Positions 40,885 to 50,793 of a stretch of 64,000 nt of DNA are shown here, piece by piece; position 1 is the first letter of the stretch; each line of letters begins with the position of its first letter. Below the pieces are notes generated by a model. That model was not told the DNA's origin and ran no database searches. It was given only the letters and a program-made list of their open reading frames with translations. The stretch comes from Tsukamurella sp. PLM1. Its GTDB lineage: Bacteria; Actinomycetota; Actinomycetes; Mycobacteriales; Mycobacteriaceae. Position numbers and translations under genes: made by a program. Where the stretch lies: the NCBI RefSeq assembly GCF_023168325.1, contig NZ_AP025688.1:3410001-3474000 (forward strand), read 5' to 3'.

Positions 40885-43800
40885 TCACTGCCAGTCGCGC
40901 GAGCGGGAGGGCACCGCCAGGTCCATGCGCTGCAGCCGGTCCGCCACCACCGTGACCGCCCCCTCCGCGTTCTGCACCCGGCCCCGCACCAGCAGCGCGG
41001 GCGCCGACTGCGCCAGCCGCCGGTAGCGCGCCCAGAGCCCTTGACTGCACACGACGTTCACCATGCCGGTCTCGTCCTCGAGGTTGAGGAAGGTGACACC
41101 GCCCGCGGTGGCCGGCCGCTGGCGGTGCGTGACCGCCCCGCCCACCAGGACGCGGTCACCGTCGGGCAGCGCGAGGAGGCGGTCGGCCGGGACGACGCCG
41201 AGCCGGTCCAGTGTGGGCCGGAGGAATTCCGTGGGGTACTTCCCGACGGTGACCGACGTGGCCCACACGTCCGCCGCCGCGAGCTCCGTCTCGCTCATGC
41301 CGGGCAGCGCGGGCGGGAGCCCGGCGGTCGCGGTGCCGGGCAGGCGATCCCGCCGCTCCCGTGCCGCGGCGCCCGCCTCCCACAGGGCCTGCCGGCGGTC
41401 ACGGCCGAAGCAGTCCAGCGCCCCGGAGGTGGCGAGGGCCTCGGACTGGGCGACGGTGAGCTCGACCCGGGCCGTGAGGTCGGTGAGGCTCGCGTAGGCG
41501 CCGTGCGCGTCCCGCTCACCGGTGATGCGTTCGGCGAGGTCGTCGCCGATGGTGCGGATCGCGGCCAGCCCGAGCCGGACCTCCTGCCCCGCGTTCTCCA
41601 GGTTCGCCCACGGCAGGCTGCGATTCACGCACGGCCCCTGCACGGTGACGCCGTGCCGGCGCGCATCGGCGACCAGGGACTGGGGCGAGTAGAAGCCCAT
41701 AGGCTGGGCCCGCAGCAGCGCCGCGCAGAACGCCGCCGGGTGGTAGAGCTTGAACCACGAGGAGTAGAAGACCAGCGACGCGAACGACTGCGAATGACTC
41801 TCGGGAAAACCGAAGTTGGCGAACGCCGCGAGCTTCTCGAAGATCCGGTCGGCCGTCTCGCCCTCGATGCCGTGCAGGCGGGCGGCACCGTCGTAGAAGC
41901 GCTGCCGCAGCTGCTCCATCTTCTCGGTGGACCGCTTCGACCCCATCGCGCGGCGCAGCTGATCGGCCTCGGCGGGGCTGAACCCCGCGACGTCGACCGC
42001 GAGTTGCATGAGCTGCTCCTGGAACAGGGGCACCCCCAGAGTGCGCTTCAGCGCCTTCCACATCGACGGGTGCTCGACGGTGGGCTCCTCCTGCTCGTTG
42101 CGGCGGCGGATGTACGGGTGCACCGAGCCGCCCTGGATGGGGCCGGGGCGAATGAGGGCGACCTCCACCACCAGGTCGTAGAAGTTCCGTGGTTTCAGCC
42201 GCGGCAGCGTGGCCATCTGCGCGCGGGACTCCACCTGGAACACGCCCACGGAGTCCGCGCGGCACAGCATCTCGTACACGCCTGCATCAGCGAGGTCGAG
42301 CTGCGCGAAGTCCACGTCGATGCCCTTGTGCTCGGCGACGAGGTCCTTCGCGTAGTGCAATGCGCTGAGCATGCCGAGACCCAGCAGGTCGAACTTCACC
42401 AGACCCGCTGCGGCGCAGTCGTCCTTGTCCCACTGCAGCACGCTGCGATCCTCCATCCGGGCCCACTCCGTGGGGCACACGTCGGCAATCGGGCGGTCGC
42501 AGATCACCATGCCGCCGGAATGGATCCCCAAGTGCCGCGGCAGGTCCGCGATCTGCGTGGCCAGCTCCAGCACGCGGTCCGGGACCCCCTCGGGCACCGG
42601 ATCCTGCCGCCAGCCGTAGCTGGAGACCTGTTTGCTCCACGCGTCCTGCTGCCCCTGCGAGTAGCCGAGTGCCCGCGCGGTGTCGCGGACCGCGGACCGT
42701 CCGCGGTAGGTGATCACGTTCGCGACCTGCGCGGCGTACTCGCGGCCGTACTTCCGGTAGACGAACTGGATCGCCTCCTCGCGGCGGTCGGACTCGATAT
42801 CGACGTCGATGTCGGGCGGGCCGTCGCGCTCCGGCGCCAGGAAACGCTCGAAGAGCAGATCGTTGCGGACCGGGTCCACCGCCGTGATGCCGAGGGCGAA
42901 GCAGACCGCGGAGTTGGCGGCGCTGCCGCGGCCCTGGCACAGGATGTCTCTGCGGCGGCAGAACTCGACGATGCTGTGCACGATGAGGAAGTAGCCGGGG
43001 AAGGTGAGCGTCTCGATCACGTTCAGTTCGTGCGCGATCTGCCGGTACGCCTTCGGGTGCCGCTCCGGCGGGCCGTAACGTTCCAGCGCGCCGCGCCGGG
43101 TCAGCTCGCGCAGCCACGTGGCCTCCGTGTAGCCCGACGGGACGTCGAACGGCGGCAGCTTCGGCGCGATCAGCTTGAGACTGAAGGCGCACTCGGCGCC
43201 CAGTTCGGCGGCGGCCGCGATGGCCCCCGGATGCTCGGGAAGCAGCAGCGCCATCTCATCACCCGAGCGCAGGTGCGCTCCGCCCGCCGCCGGCAGCCAG
43301 CCGTCCAGCTCGTCGAGGCTGCGGCGCGCGCGGATCGCGGCGAGGGCCGACGCGAGGCGCCGCTGGCCGGGCCGGGCGAAGTGCGCACCCGTGGTGGCGA
43401 CGGTGCCGACCCCCATCCGCGCGGCCACGCCGGCCAGGAGGTGGTTGCGCTCGTCGTCCTCCGGCACGCCGTGCACGGTGAGCTCCATGCTCACCCGCTC
43501 CTCGCCGAACCGGTCGACGAGGCCCGCGAGGGCGGCAGCGGCACCGTCGGGACCCCGCTCGGCGAGGGCGCGCCGGACCGCGCCTTTGCGACAGCCGGTG
43601 AGGATGTGCCAGTGGCCGCCCGACCATTCGGCGAGACGGTCCGGGTGGAAGCGGAGCAGGCCCTTCTCCCCCGCCTCCATGTGCGCCTCGGCCATCGCGC
43701 GCGAGAGGCGGCGGTAGCCCTCCTGGCCGCGGGCGAGCACGAGCAGGTGATCGCCCGACGGGTCCTCGGCGCCGGTGCGTTCCGCGTCGTGCTGCAGGGA

Positions 43801-44169
43801 CAGCTCCGCCCCAAATACGGTGGGGACGCCGAGCTCCAGCGCCGCCTCCGCGAAGCGGACCACGCCGTAGAAGCCGTTGTGATCGGTGATCGCGAGAGCT
43901 TTGAGGCCGAGGGCGTGCGCCTGCTCGATCATCTCCTCCGGCTGGGCGGCACCGTCGAGGAAGCTGAACGCGGTGTGGGCGTGCAGCTCGGCGTACGGGA
44001 TGCGGGACGCGCCCGAGCCTCCCCCGAGCGGAACGTACGGCTCACGCTTGCGCGACCACGCCGGGGCGTCACCCCCGTCGCCCGGCGGCTCTGCGCGATG
44101 GACCGGGGCGCGACCTGACAACACCCGTTCCATTTCCGCCCAGCTGCGGGGCCCGTTTCCCCAACCCAT
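40885..44169 (-). CDS. dnaE2: Error-prone DNA polymerase DnaE2
   Basis: C-family translesion polymerase of 1094 residues. The N-terminal PHP domain begins IPYAELHAHTAFSFLDGA; the polymerase catalytic aspartates are in GPPDIDVDIESDRREEA at about residue 455; the C-terminal OB fold includes GGVTFLNLEDETGMVNVV. It acts with ImuA' and ImuB in damage-induced mutagenesis, and both are present 8-10 kb away. ATG at 44169 (MGWGNGPRSW) was chosen over the much longer in-frame extension. The gene is fully intact. I see only isolated LexA half-sites upstream. Confidence 0.95.
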   Translation of the reverse strand: MGWGNGPRSWAEMERVLSGRAPVHRAEPPGDGGDAPAWSRKREPYVPLGGGSGASRIPYAELHAHTAFSFLDGAAQPEEMIEQAHALGLKALAITDHNGFYGVVRFAEAALELGVPTVFGAELSLQHDAERTGAEDPSGDHLLVLARGQEGYRRLSRAMAEAHMEAGEKGLLRFHPDRLAEWSGGHWHILTGCRKGAVRRALAERGPDGAAAALAGLVDRFGEERVSMELTVHGVPEDDERNHLLAGVAARMGVGTVATTGAHFARPGQRRLASALAAIRARRSLDELDGWLPAAGGAHLRSGDEMALLLPEHPGAIAAAAELGAECAFSLKLIAPKLPPFDVPSGYTEATWLRELTRRGALERYGPPERHPKAYRQIAHELNVIETLTFPGYFLIVHSIVEFCRRRDILCQGRGSAANSAVCFALGITAVDPVRNDLLFERFLAPERDGPPDIDVDIESDRREEAIQFVYRKYGREYAAQVANVITYRGRSAVRDTARALGYSQGQQDAWSKQVSSYGWRQDPVPEGVPDRVLELATQIADLPRHLGIHSGGMVICDRPIADVCPTEWARMEDRSVLQWDKDDCAAAGLVKFDLLGLGMLSALHYAKDLVAEHKGIDVDFAQLDLADAGVYEMLCRADSVGVFQVESRAQMATLPRLKPRNFYDLVVEVALIRPGPIQGGSVHPYIRRRNEQEEPTVEHPSMWKALKRTLGVPLFQEQLMQLAVDVAGFSPAEADQLRRAMGSKRSTEKMEQLRQRFYDGAARLHGIEGETADRIFEKLAAFANFGFPESHSQSFASLVFYSSWFKLYHPAAFCAALLRAQPMGFYSPQSLVADARRHGVTVQGPCVNRSLPWANLENAGQEVRLGLAAIRTIGDDLAERITGERDAHGAYASLTDLTARVELTVAQSEALATSGALDCFGRDRRQALWEAGAAARERRDRLPGTATAGLPPALPGMSETELAAADVWATSVTVGKYPTEFLRPTLDRLGVVPADRLLALPDGDRVLVGGAVTHRQRPATAGGVTFLNLEDETGMVNVVCSQGLWARYRRLAQSAPALLVRGRVQNAEGAVTVVADRLQRMDLAVPSRSRDWQ

Positions 44170-44257
44170 GAACCCAGAGTACGCCCATGCGTTCGATTGC
44201 CGCCATACACTCGAACACGATGGGTGGTGGCGAGCAGCGAGCAGATAGGGTGGCGCC

Positions 44258-44587
44258 GTGACCGTGACGAAGTCGATCCTGCTGTTCGCCGTGGCCGCCC
44301 TGTTCGAGATCGGCGGCGCCTGGCTGATGTGGCAGGGTATCCGCGAGCACCGCGGGTGGCTGTGGATCGGCGCCGGGGTCGCGGCGCTAGGGCTGTACGG
44401 CGCCGTCGCCACTCTGCAGCCGGATGCGAACTTCGGCCGCATCCTCGCCGCGTACGGAGGCGTGTTCATCGCCGGATCACTGTTGTGGGCGATGGTGGCC
44501 GATGGTTTCCGCCCCGACCGCTGGGACGTGATCGGCGCGCTGATCGCGCTGGTGGGCGTGGGTGTGATCATGTACGCCCCGCGATGA
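44258..44587 (+). CDS. UPF0060 (YnfA) family membrane protein
   Basis: Protein of 109 residues with four hydrophobic segments. Family signatures are [38 protein letters not shown] and [19 protein letters not shown]. Function is unproven; some members are small multidrug-resistance-like exporters. GTG start at 44258. It is divergent from dnaE2 with 88 bp between the starts and followed 20 bp later by the CPBP protease gene. Confidence 0.9.
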   Translation: MTVTKSILLFAVAALFEIGGAWLMWQGIREHRGWLWIGAGVAALGLYGAVATLQPDANFGRILAAYGGVFIAGSLLWAMVADGFRPDRWDVIGALIALVGVGVIMYAPR

Positions 44588-44607
44588 CGGTATCGCCGTG
44601 ACGACGG

Positions 44608-45359
44608 GTGTCGCTGCGCCGCTTCTGGGTGGCGCTCGCGATCACCAGTCTCCCGTTCTACGCGTGGGGCGCCGTCTCCGACGCGGCGGTAGGGCCGGCG
44701 GGCCTGCCGGTGAGCGCACTGATGTTCGTCTGCCCCGCCATCGCCGCGATGGTGGCCTGCGGCGGGGTGCGCGAGCCGCTGACGGCGCTGGCCCGGCGAC
44801 CGACGGCCCTGCCACTGTTGGGCGCCCTCGTGATTCCGCCGGCCGCGATCGCGACGGCGTCGGACGGGCTGCCGCTGGGGCCGGAACTCGGCACCTCGGC
44901 GGCGCTCTACCTCGTGGCGGCGGCGTTCGAGGAGATCGGCTGGAGTGTGGTGCTCGCGCCGGTGCTGCTGCGTCGGCACAGTCCGGTGTCCACGGGTCTG
45001 CTCATCGGCGTGGCGTGGGCGCTCTGGCACGTGATCCCGTACGTCCAGGCCGGGTACTCGATCCCGACCTCGTGGCGCAGTGCTGGTTCACCGTGGCGCT
45101 GCGGGTGGCGCTGGTGCTGCTCATGGTCACGGCGAGCACGGCGCCGGACGCGCCAGGCGGGGTCTGTGCGGCACCGATCGTGGCGGTGATCGGACACGCG
45201 GCGTCGAACGTGGCTTGGACCGCCGCCGAAGAGGTAGACGCGTACTCCCCCGCCCTGAGCGCCCTCGCCATGACCGGCGCCGCGGCGCTCCTAGCCGGGG
45301 TGGCAACGACCGCGAAGCGCCGTGCACCCCGGCGCACGCTCCGCCGTCCACTGCCATGA
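44608..45359 (+). CDS. CPBP-family intramembrane metalloprotease (one apparent frameshift)
   Basis: About 250 residues with roughly seven hydrophobic segments. The CPBP motifs are visible: AAAFEEIGWSVVLAPVLLRR (motif 1, Glu-Glu) and ALWHVIPYVQAG (motif 2). The frame breaks near 45075; adding one G (CCCGACC to CCCGGACC) continues as DLVAQCWFTVALRVALVLL. The family includes Rce1-like and bacteriocin-processing or immunity proteases. The start is GTG at 44608. Confidence 0.82.
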
Positions 45360-45372
45360 GAGCGCCCGCGGA

Positions 45373-47506
45373 TCAGTAGGGCGGCGGTTCGTCGTCCGTC
45401 GGCATTCGAGGCAGGGGCGGGGTGACACCGATCGCGCGCAGCACCGAATCTTCGACGGCGCTGCGGCTTTGCGCCGCGGCGGACTGCTCGGCCAGCAGCG
45501 CCGCGACGTTGCGCTCGCGGAGGCGTTCACGCCGGGCGTGCTCGCGCTGCAGTCGGGTTCGCCCGCCGGAGTGGGCCGCCTCGGGAACGAGCCGTCCACG
45601 CGCCGACACGACCGAACCGGGTACGGCACCGTCGGGGATCAGCCATTGCACCCGAAGAAGATCCGGGAACAGCTGCAGCACAATCCCGCTGGGATCGACG
45701 ATGTATCGCCGTCCGTGCGGCGACGTCCACAGGATCCGCCCGTCAGGCAATCGCGCATCGATCCACGCGCCCGCCGTCTTGAGCTGGTGATGCGGCACAC
45801 ACAGCGGCTGCAACTGCTCCGCCGTCGTCGCACCGCCGAGCCCCGGGTCGCGATGGTCGAACTCAGTCCGGTGATCGATCTGCGCACGCGACGCCGGCCG
45901 ACCACAGAACGGGAACACGCACCGCGGGAACACCAACCGCACGTAACGAAACAGATCCGCCGACGGCCGATACCCCGAACTCCCCCGCGCCCGCACCAAC
46001 GCCCGCGGGTCCTGAGGACCCGGATCCGGACCGGAACCGCCGCCGCCGCGGGGAGGTCCACCACCGCCATCAGGTGAGCCACCAGGATCAGGAGCGTCGC
46101 CGCCGTCGGGGGCACCTCCGTCAGGAGCACCACCGTCGGGCCCACCGCCGGCGGGACCGTCCGGACCGGCGAAACTGTCGGGACCGGCGCCCCCATCGGG
46201 CCCCGAATGCAGCACGAAGCCGAGCACGATCTGGGCCCACTCCCACGCGAAGTCGATCGTCCCGTGCGGCGCTTCGGCGTCAGCCGTGCCGCTCGCCTGA
46301 GCCGTGTCGCTCACCGCGGCCGGACATTCGGCGTCGAGGCCCGGAGTGGAGAAGGGCTTGGGGATACGCTCACCGAACTCGCGCACCTTCGCATCCGAGC
46401 GCGCGGCGAGCTCCCGCGCGTGCTCTGCAGCGATCGGCCCGTACCCCGCCAGGTACGCGAATCCGGCAGGCGCGGATGCGGTGGGCGCGGATGCGGTGGG
46501 CGCGGACCGGGCCCGGATTCGGCGGATTCAGCCGTATCACGGTCGGCCGCAGCCCGACCGGCGGCTGACGCCTCAGCCGGCGCAGGCTCCACGAGGCCCT
46601 CTCGTTGACCACCACGTTGATCATCGTGATGAACCGCGTGACCGCGCCATCGGCATCCGGCTCACCCGCATATCGAGCCGTCCGATACTTGCAGCCCTCG
46701 GCCCCACACAGGCAGCCCAACGTCGAGTACCCACGGATCAGTTGCGCGAATCCGTCGGCCTGGCGTTGCGGCACGGTGCGCGGATCCGCATCGCACACCG
46801 TGCCAGCGATGTACTCCACCCGCGCCGATACCTCGCTCATATCGGCCGCCGGGAGCAGCGCGAACGCCGCCGCCATGCCGTCCTCCGCCGGCCGGAACGT
46901 GATCCGCCGGTCCTGCTCAGCAAGGCTGCGTCGACGCTCGACAGCCTCCGGATCAATCCGCTTGACCAGCAGGTCGGCGGCCTCCCGAAAAGCGGGAAGC
47001 GACAGCACCTCGTACTCGACCGTCAGCCGATCCGCCAGCGCCGCATCGAACTGCCGGACCTGTTCCGCAGTGAGCGTCCGCGACGCCCCGAGCGCGGTCT
47101 CCGCGGCTTTCGCCGAGATCACGTTCCGCCCGACCAGCGCGAACACCTGCGGCACCCGCTCGACCATGCCGATCGCGACCTCGATCACGTGCGACGCCGC
47201 CGTCTGGCCGACCCGCAGCAGCGTGGACACCTGCGCCTGCAACGCCTCCGCAGCCGCCGACAACCTCCGCCGCGCAGCCACCGCCGCCGCGTAATCGCCC
47301 GGTCCCGCGAGATACTCCGCCTCCTGATCCGCGTACATCGACCTGTGCAGCGAATACACACTCACCAGGGTGTGGCAGTAGGCCATGTTCTCGCTGCGCC
47401 GACGCTCGAACACCAGCTCCGAGATCGCGCGCTCCCCGGACGCACCGGCCAGCCTCCCGGGAATCAGATCCCCGGGTAACTCGCGCAACGCCGCCGGAAG
47501 TGCCAT
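45373..47506 (-). CDS. DUF222/HNH endonuclease-domain (13E12-type) protein (two apparent frameshifts)
   Basis: About 711 residues when one base is restored near 46597 and near 46502. Residues 1-330 are the helical DUF222 domain, including GRNVISAKAAETALGASRTL and the Cys-rich STLGCLCGAEGCKYR. A long low-complexity linker follows, with two 15-bp repeats (46471-46500, giving APTAS repeats) and a Gly/Pro/Asp tract (46029-46200). The C-terminal HNH nuclease motif has CVFPFCGRPASRAQIDHR and LCVPHHQLK. Such proteins are repeated families in mycolata genomes. DNA cutting is inferred from HNH; the biological role is unknown. Confidence 0.82.
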
Positions 47507-47526
47507 ACGTCAATCATACACGTGTT

Positions 47527-48200
47527 CTATGATCTACGCCACTCTTCGTTAACTGTGTTCGAATCGTTGCCATCGGTCGGGAGGAGCGCGGACAGCAGCG
47601 ATGTGAGAGCCGGCTGCGGATCGAAGGCATCGTCCGGCATCGCGAGCTGCCGGGAGATCAGGGCGTCGCACACGTCCATGACCAGCGCCGACGCCACCTC
47701 CCCCAGCCCGATCGCGGCGCCGATCGACGCCCCCATCCGCTCCACCTCAGCGCGCCCGCGCCGCAACGGCTCGCGCAGTTCCGGCTCGACCGCCGCCGCC
47801 GCGAACAGGTTCAACCGGGCGACGCTGCGCACCCGCCCGTCGGTCACCGACCAGCGCACGTACGCCGCGATCCGTGCCAGCACCGCGTCGCACCCGGGTT
47901 CCGGGACGGCACCGTCGAACCCGGGTTCCGGGGCGGCACCGTCGTTCCCGCGTTCCGGGGCGGCACCGTCGAACCCGGGTTCCGGGGCGGCACCGTCGAA
48001 CCCGGACCAGAAGGCGAAATCCTGCTCGACGAGCCGCTCGACCACCCCGCGCACGAGCACCCCCTGGACCGGAAGTGGTTCGACGTGGTTCCGGACGGGA
48101 CGCCGGCGGCACCGTCGACGGCCCGGTGCGTGAGGCCGCGCAGCCCGACGGTGCCCAGCACCTCGATCGCCGCGTCGAGCACCTCGTCCCGCCGTCCCAT
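47527..48200 (-). CDS. TetR-family regulator with in-frame minisatellite (one apparent frameshift)
   Basis: About 224 residues after adding one G near 48070. The helix-turn-helix is at residues 20-45 (LRGLTHRAVDGAAGVPSGTTSNHF). Between residues 65 and 105 the protein has four copies of a nine-residue unit (FDGAAPEPG with variants), an insertion not expected in the TetR fold between helices 4 and 5. The remainder is a normal C-terminal domain. It is divergent from the FAD monooxygenase with a perfect palindrome between them and probably represses it. Confidence 0.82.
47892..48003. repeat. 27-bp tandem repeat, four copies
   Basis: The unit CCCGGGTTCCGGGGCGGCAC CGTCGAA (27 bp, given in two parts) is repeated four times with few changes; the octamer GCACCGTC occurs at 47909, 47936, 47963 and 47990, spaced exactly 27 bp. 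The period is a multiple of three, so the TetR reading frame is kept. Copy number is likely to vary between strains. Confidence 0.9.
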
Positions 48201-48218
48201 GAGGCGCAACAGTACAAC

Positions 48219-48234
48219 TACTACATATGTAGTA
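48219..48234. promoter_or_regulatory. Perfect 16-bp palindrome, TetR operator
   Basis: TACTACATATGTAGTA is a perfect inverted repeat in the 44-bp gap between the TetR gene and the divergent FAD monooxygenase. It is the obvious operator for autoregulation and control of the monooxygenase, whose ATG is 10 bp further on. Confidence 0.8.
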
Positions 48235-48244
48235 CAGTGACCCG

Positions 48245-49317
48245 ATGGCAACGGCAGCGATCATCGGCGGCGGCATCGGCGGACTCGCCACCGCGGCCCT
48301 CCTCACCGCCCAGGGCTGGGAGGTGGAGGTCTTCGAGCGCGCCGATTCACTCCCCAGCACCGGCACGGCGCTCGGCATGTGGCCCGAGGCCATGGCGGTC
48401 CTCGACCGGGTCGGCGCGGCGCCCCGGGTGCGCGAGATCGGGATCGACCAGCGGACCGCGGAGATCCGCAGCCGCGACGGGCACAGATTGGGGCCGGAGG
48501 TCCGGGCGAAGGGCGCCACCGTCATCATCTCCCGTCCCCGGCTCCTCGAGGCCCTCGCCGCCTGCGCACCGACGGTCCGCTTCGGCGACCGCCGCGCCGC
48601 TCTCGCGGGGCTCGACCACGACGTGATCGTCGGCGCCGACGGGATCGGCAGCATCGCCCGCACGCACGTCCTCGGGCGCCGGGTGGATCCGCGTCCGCTG
48701 GGCGTGGACGTCCTGATCGGCCGCTGCCCCGGCGAGACCGACGTCTTCACCGAATTCTGGGGGCCGGGACGACTGTTCGGCGTGACGCCGCGCGACGGCG
48801 GCTACATCAACTGGTACTCCGAGTTCGACCCGCGAGCGGTCCCCGCGGGCACCGCGGACCCGGGCACCGAGCCGCGGGCGTTCCTCCGCGCGCTGTACCA
48901 CGGCTGGGCGCCGCGCGTGCTCGAGACCATCGAGGGGATCGACGAGGCGACCGCCCTGCACTACCGCTCCCGCGATCTGCCGCGATTGCCGCGGATCGTG
49001 CGCGGCAACGTCGCGCTGATCGGCGACGCCGCGCACGCCATGGCCCCCAACCTGGCCGCGGCGCGTGCGAAACACTGCTCGACGCGGCGGCGCTCGCCGA
49101 CGCTCTGGGCGCGGCAGGGGACTTCAACGGTGCCGCAGCCACGGCCTCGGGGTCCGGCGGTGCCGCAGCCACGGCGCTACGCGCCTACGAGGAGGCGCGC
49201 CGGCGCGCAGGGCAGCGCACGATGCTGCTCTCCCGGGCGATGCGGCACGTCGCGCTGACGACGCGGCTGCGGGCGCCGCGCGACCTCGCGCTCCGGGCGG
49301 TGGCCGCGGTCGCCTGA
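48245..49317 (+). CDS. FAD-dependent monooxygenase (one apparent frameshift)
   Basis: Flavoprotein hydroxylase of about 357 residues of the PHBH/salicylate hydroxylase type. The Rossmann motif AIIGGGIGGLATAALL starts at residue 5, the DG motif is VIVGADGIGS, and the GD motif is VALIGDAAHAMAPNLG. The frame breaks right after that near 49062; one G restores GRGACETLLDAAALADAL, the expected continuation. A later stretch has a duplicated 18-bp block (49128-49175). The substrate is unknown. It is divergent from, and probably repressed by, the TetR protein. Confidence 0.87.
49128..49175. repeat. Direct duplication of 18 bp within the monooxygenase
   Basis: CGGTGCCGCAGCCACGGC occurs at 49128-49145 and again at 49158-49175, a 30-bp period that keeps the frame and gives GAAATA twice in a flexible loop. 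The first copy misses the overrepresented octamer by only one base. Confidence 0.8.
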
Positions 49318-49337
49318 CTCCGGCCGCCTCGCCCGGC

Positions 49338-49798
49338 TCAGGGTCCCTCGGCGAGCGCCGGCCCCAGCTTCACCAATGCCTTCTCCAGTGCGGCGACATC
49401 GCGCGGGGACAGATGGTCGAACACCCGCCGCCGCACCTCCTCGACGTGGCCGCGGGCGGCACCGTCGAGCGCTGCGAGCCCGGCGTCGGTGAGCTCCGCC
49501 GACGCCTGCCGGCCGTCCGCGTGGCGTACGAGCCAGCCGCGCTCCCCAGCTTGCGCAGGACGTGGGACAGCCGGGACGGCGACGAGTTGGCCGCCTCGGC
49601 CAGCGCGGAGAGCCCGAGCGTGCGCTCCGGCGCCTGGGAGAGCTGTGTCAGCACCATGAACTCGTAGTGGGTGATCCCGGCATCGGCGCGCAGCTGCGTG
49701 TCCAGCTTGGCGGGCAGGCGCATCGCGACGTTGATGAGCGGCAGCCAGGCCGCCATCTCCTCGGCGGACAGCCATCGCGCGTCGTCCGTGTCCGGCAC
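49338..49798 (-). CDS. MarR-family transcriptional regulator (one apparent frameshift)
   Basis: About 153 residues. The winged helix spans about 55-105 (HYEFMVLTQLSQAPERTLGLSALAEAANSSPSRLSHVLRKL is read here in pieces). The frame changes near 49545; one G restores LGERGWLVRHADGRQASAELTDAG, the expected wing. GTG at 49798 lies after GAGGGC. It is convergent with the monooxygenase and divergent from the amidohydrolase, which it may regulate. Confidence 0.85.
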
Positions 49799-49873
49799 CG
49801 TGCCCTCCTGTGTCGTTTTCCGGGAAAGCCTACTCGTGACCGATTTCGGTGAACGGCGGATCACCGGCGTGGC

Positions 49874-49879
49874 TACATT
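49874..49879 (+). promoter_or_regulatory. Likely -10 box of a leaderless transcript
   Basis: TACATT ends 6 bp before the ATG at 49886, the spacing expected when transcription begins at the start codon itself. Leaderless messages are common in actinobacteria. This supports 49886 as the true start of the amidohydrolase. Confidence 0.45.
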
Positions 49880-49885
49880 GGTCGC

Positions 49886-50783
49886 ATGAGCCGACCGCAC
49901 ACCACTCCGGGCCGGTGACCGACGCGGACATCCCCGCCTATCTGGACGCTCTCGGCCTCCCCGGCCTCGCCGACATCCACGTGCACTTCCTCCCCGAGCC
50001 GATGCTGGTGAAGGTGTGGGACTTCTTCGACCGCGCGAGCACCGAGTACGGCCGCGAGTGGCCCATCGAGTACCGGTTCGACGAGGACACCCGCCTCCGG
50101 CTGATCCGCGGCATGGGGGTGACCGCGATCCCCGCGCTCACGTACCCGCACAAGCCCGGCATGGCGGTGTGGCTCAACGACTGGTGTGCGGAGTTCGCCC
50201 GGCGCGTGCCCGACGCGATCCACTGTGCCACGCTCTACCCCGAGCCGGCGTGGGCGACTACGTCGCCCGGGCCGTCTCCGACGGTGCGCGGTTGTTCAAG
50301 ATGCACGTGCAGGTGGGCGTGTTCGCGCCCGACGACCCGCTGCTGGACCCCGCGTGGGATGTGTTGGCGCGCCACCACATCCCCGTGGTGATCCACGCCG
50401 GGTCCGGCCCCATCGAGGGCCCGTACACCGGGCCGGACCGGGTCGCCGAGGTGCTGCGCCGGCACCCGGACCTGACGCTGGTGATCGCGCACCTGGGCAT
50501 GCCGGAGTACGACCGGTTCGCCGACCTCGCGGAGCAGCACCCGAACGTGTACCTGGACACCACCATGGCCGCGACCGACTTCACCGAGCGCAGCGCACCG
50601 ATGCCGCCGGGCTACGTGGAGCGGCTCGGCGCCCTCGCCGACAAGGTGGTGCTGGGCAGCGATTTCCCCAACATCCCGTACCAGTACGCGCACCAGCTGT
50701 TCGGTCTCGCGCGCCTGGGCCTCGGCGACGAGTGGATGCGCAAGGTCCTGTGGCACAACGGCCGGAAGCTGCTCGACCGATAG
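49886..50783 (+). CDS. Amidohydrolase (Amidohydro-rel/ACMSD-like) family protein (apparent frameshifts)
   Basis: Metal-dependent TIM-barrel hydrolase or decarboxylase of about 289-299 residues. The first metal motif is GLADIHVHFLPEP, followed by VVIHAGSGPIEGPYTGP, LVIAHLGMPEYDRFADLA and GSDFPNIPYQYAHQ near the end. One G is missing near 50248. The ATG at 49886 needs a further one-base repair before 49915; otherwise GTG at 49915 starts the main frame. The substrate is unknown; related enzymes act on aromatic or keto acids. Confidence 0.82.
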
Positions 50784-50793
50784 GCTGGCCGTC

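Noticed and set aside
41041..44118. Open frame of over 1000 codons on the plus strand opposite dnaE2
   Set aside because: It is the codon-biased antisense of an intact, well-recognised gene; its translation is Arg/Gly/Ala-rich with no family resemblance.
44170..44257. SOS box upstream of dnaE2
   Set aside because: GTTCGA and TCGAAC are present but in outward order and 14 bp apart, not as TCGAAC-N4-GTTCGA.
47892..48003. CRISPR-like repeats
   Set aside because: The 27-bp units are contiguous with no spacers, keep a protein frame, and no cas genes are present.
45373..48200. Mobile element carrying the HNH protein and TetR
   Set aside because: No terminal repeats, integrase, transposase or base-composition change is visible around these genes.
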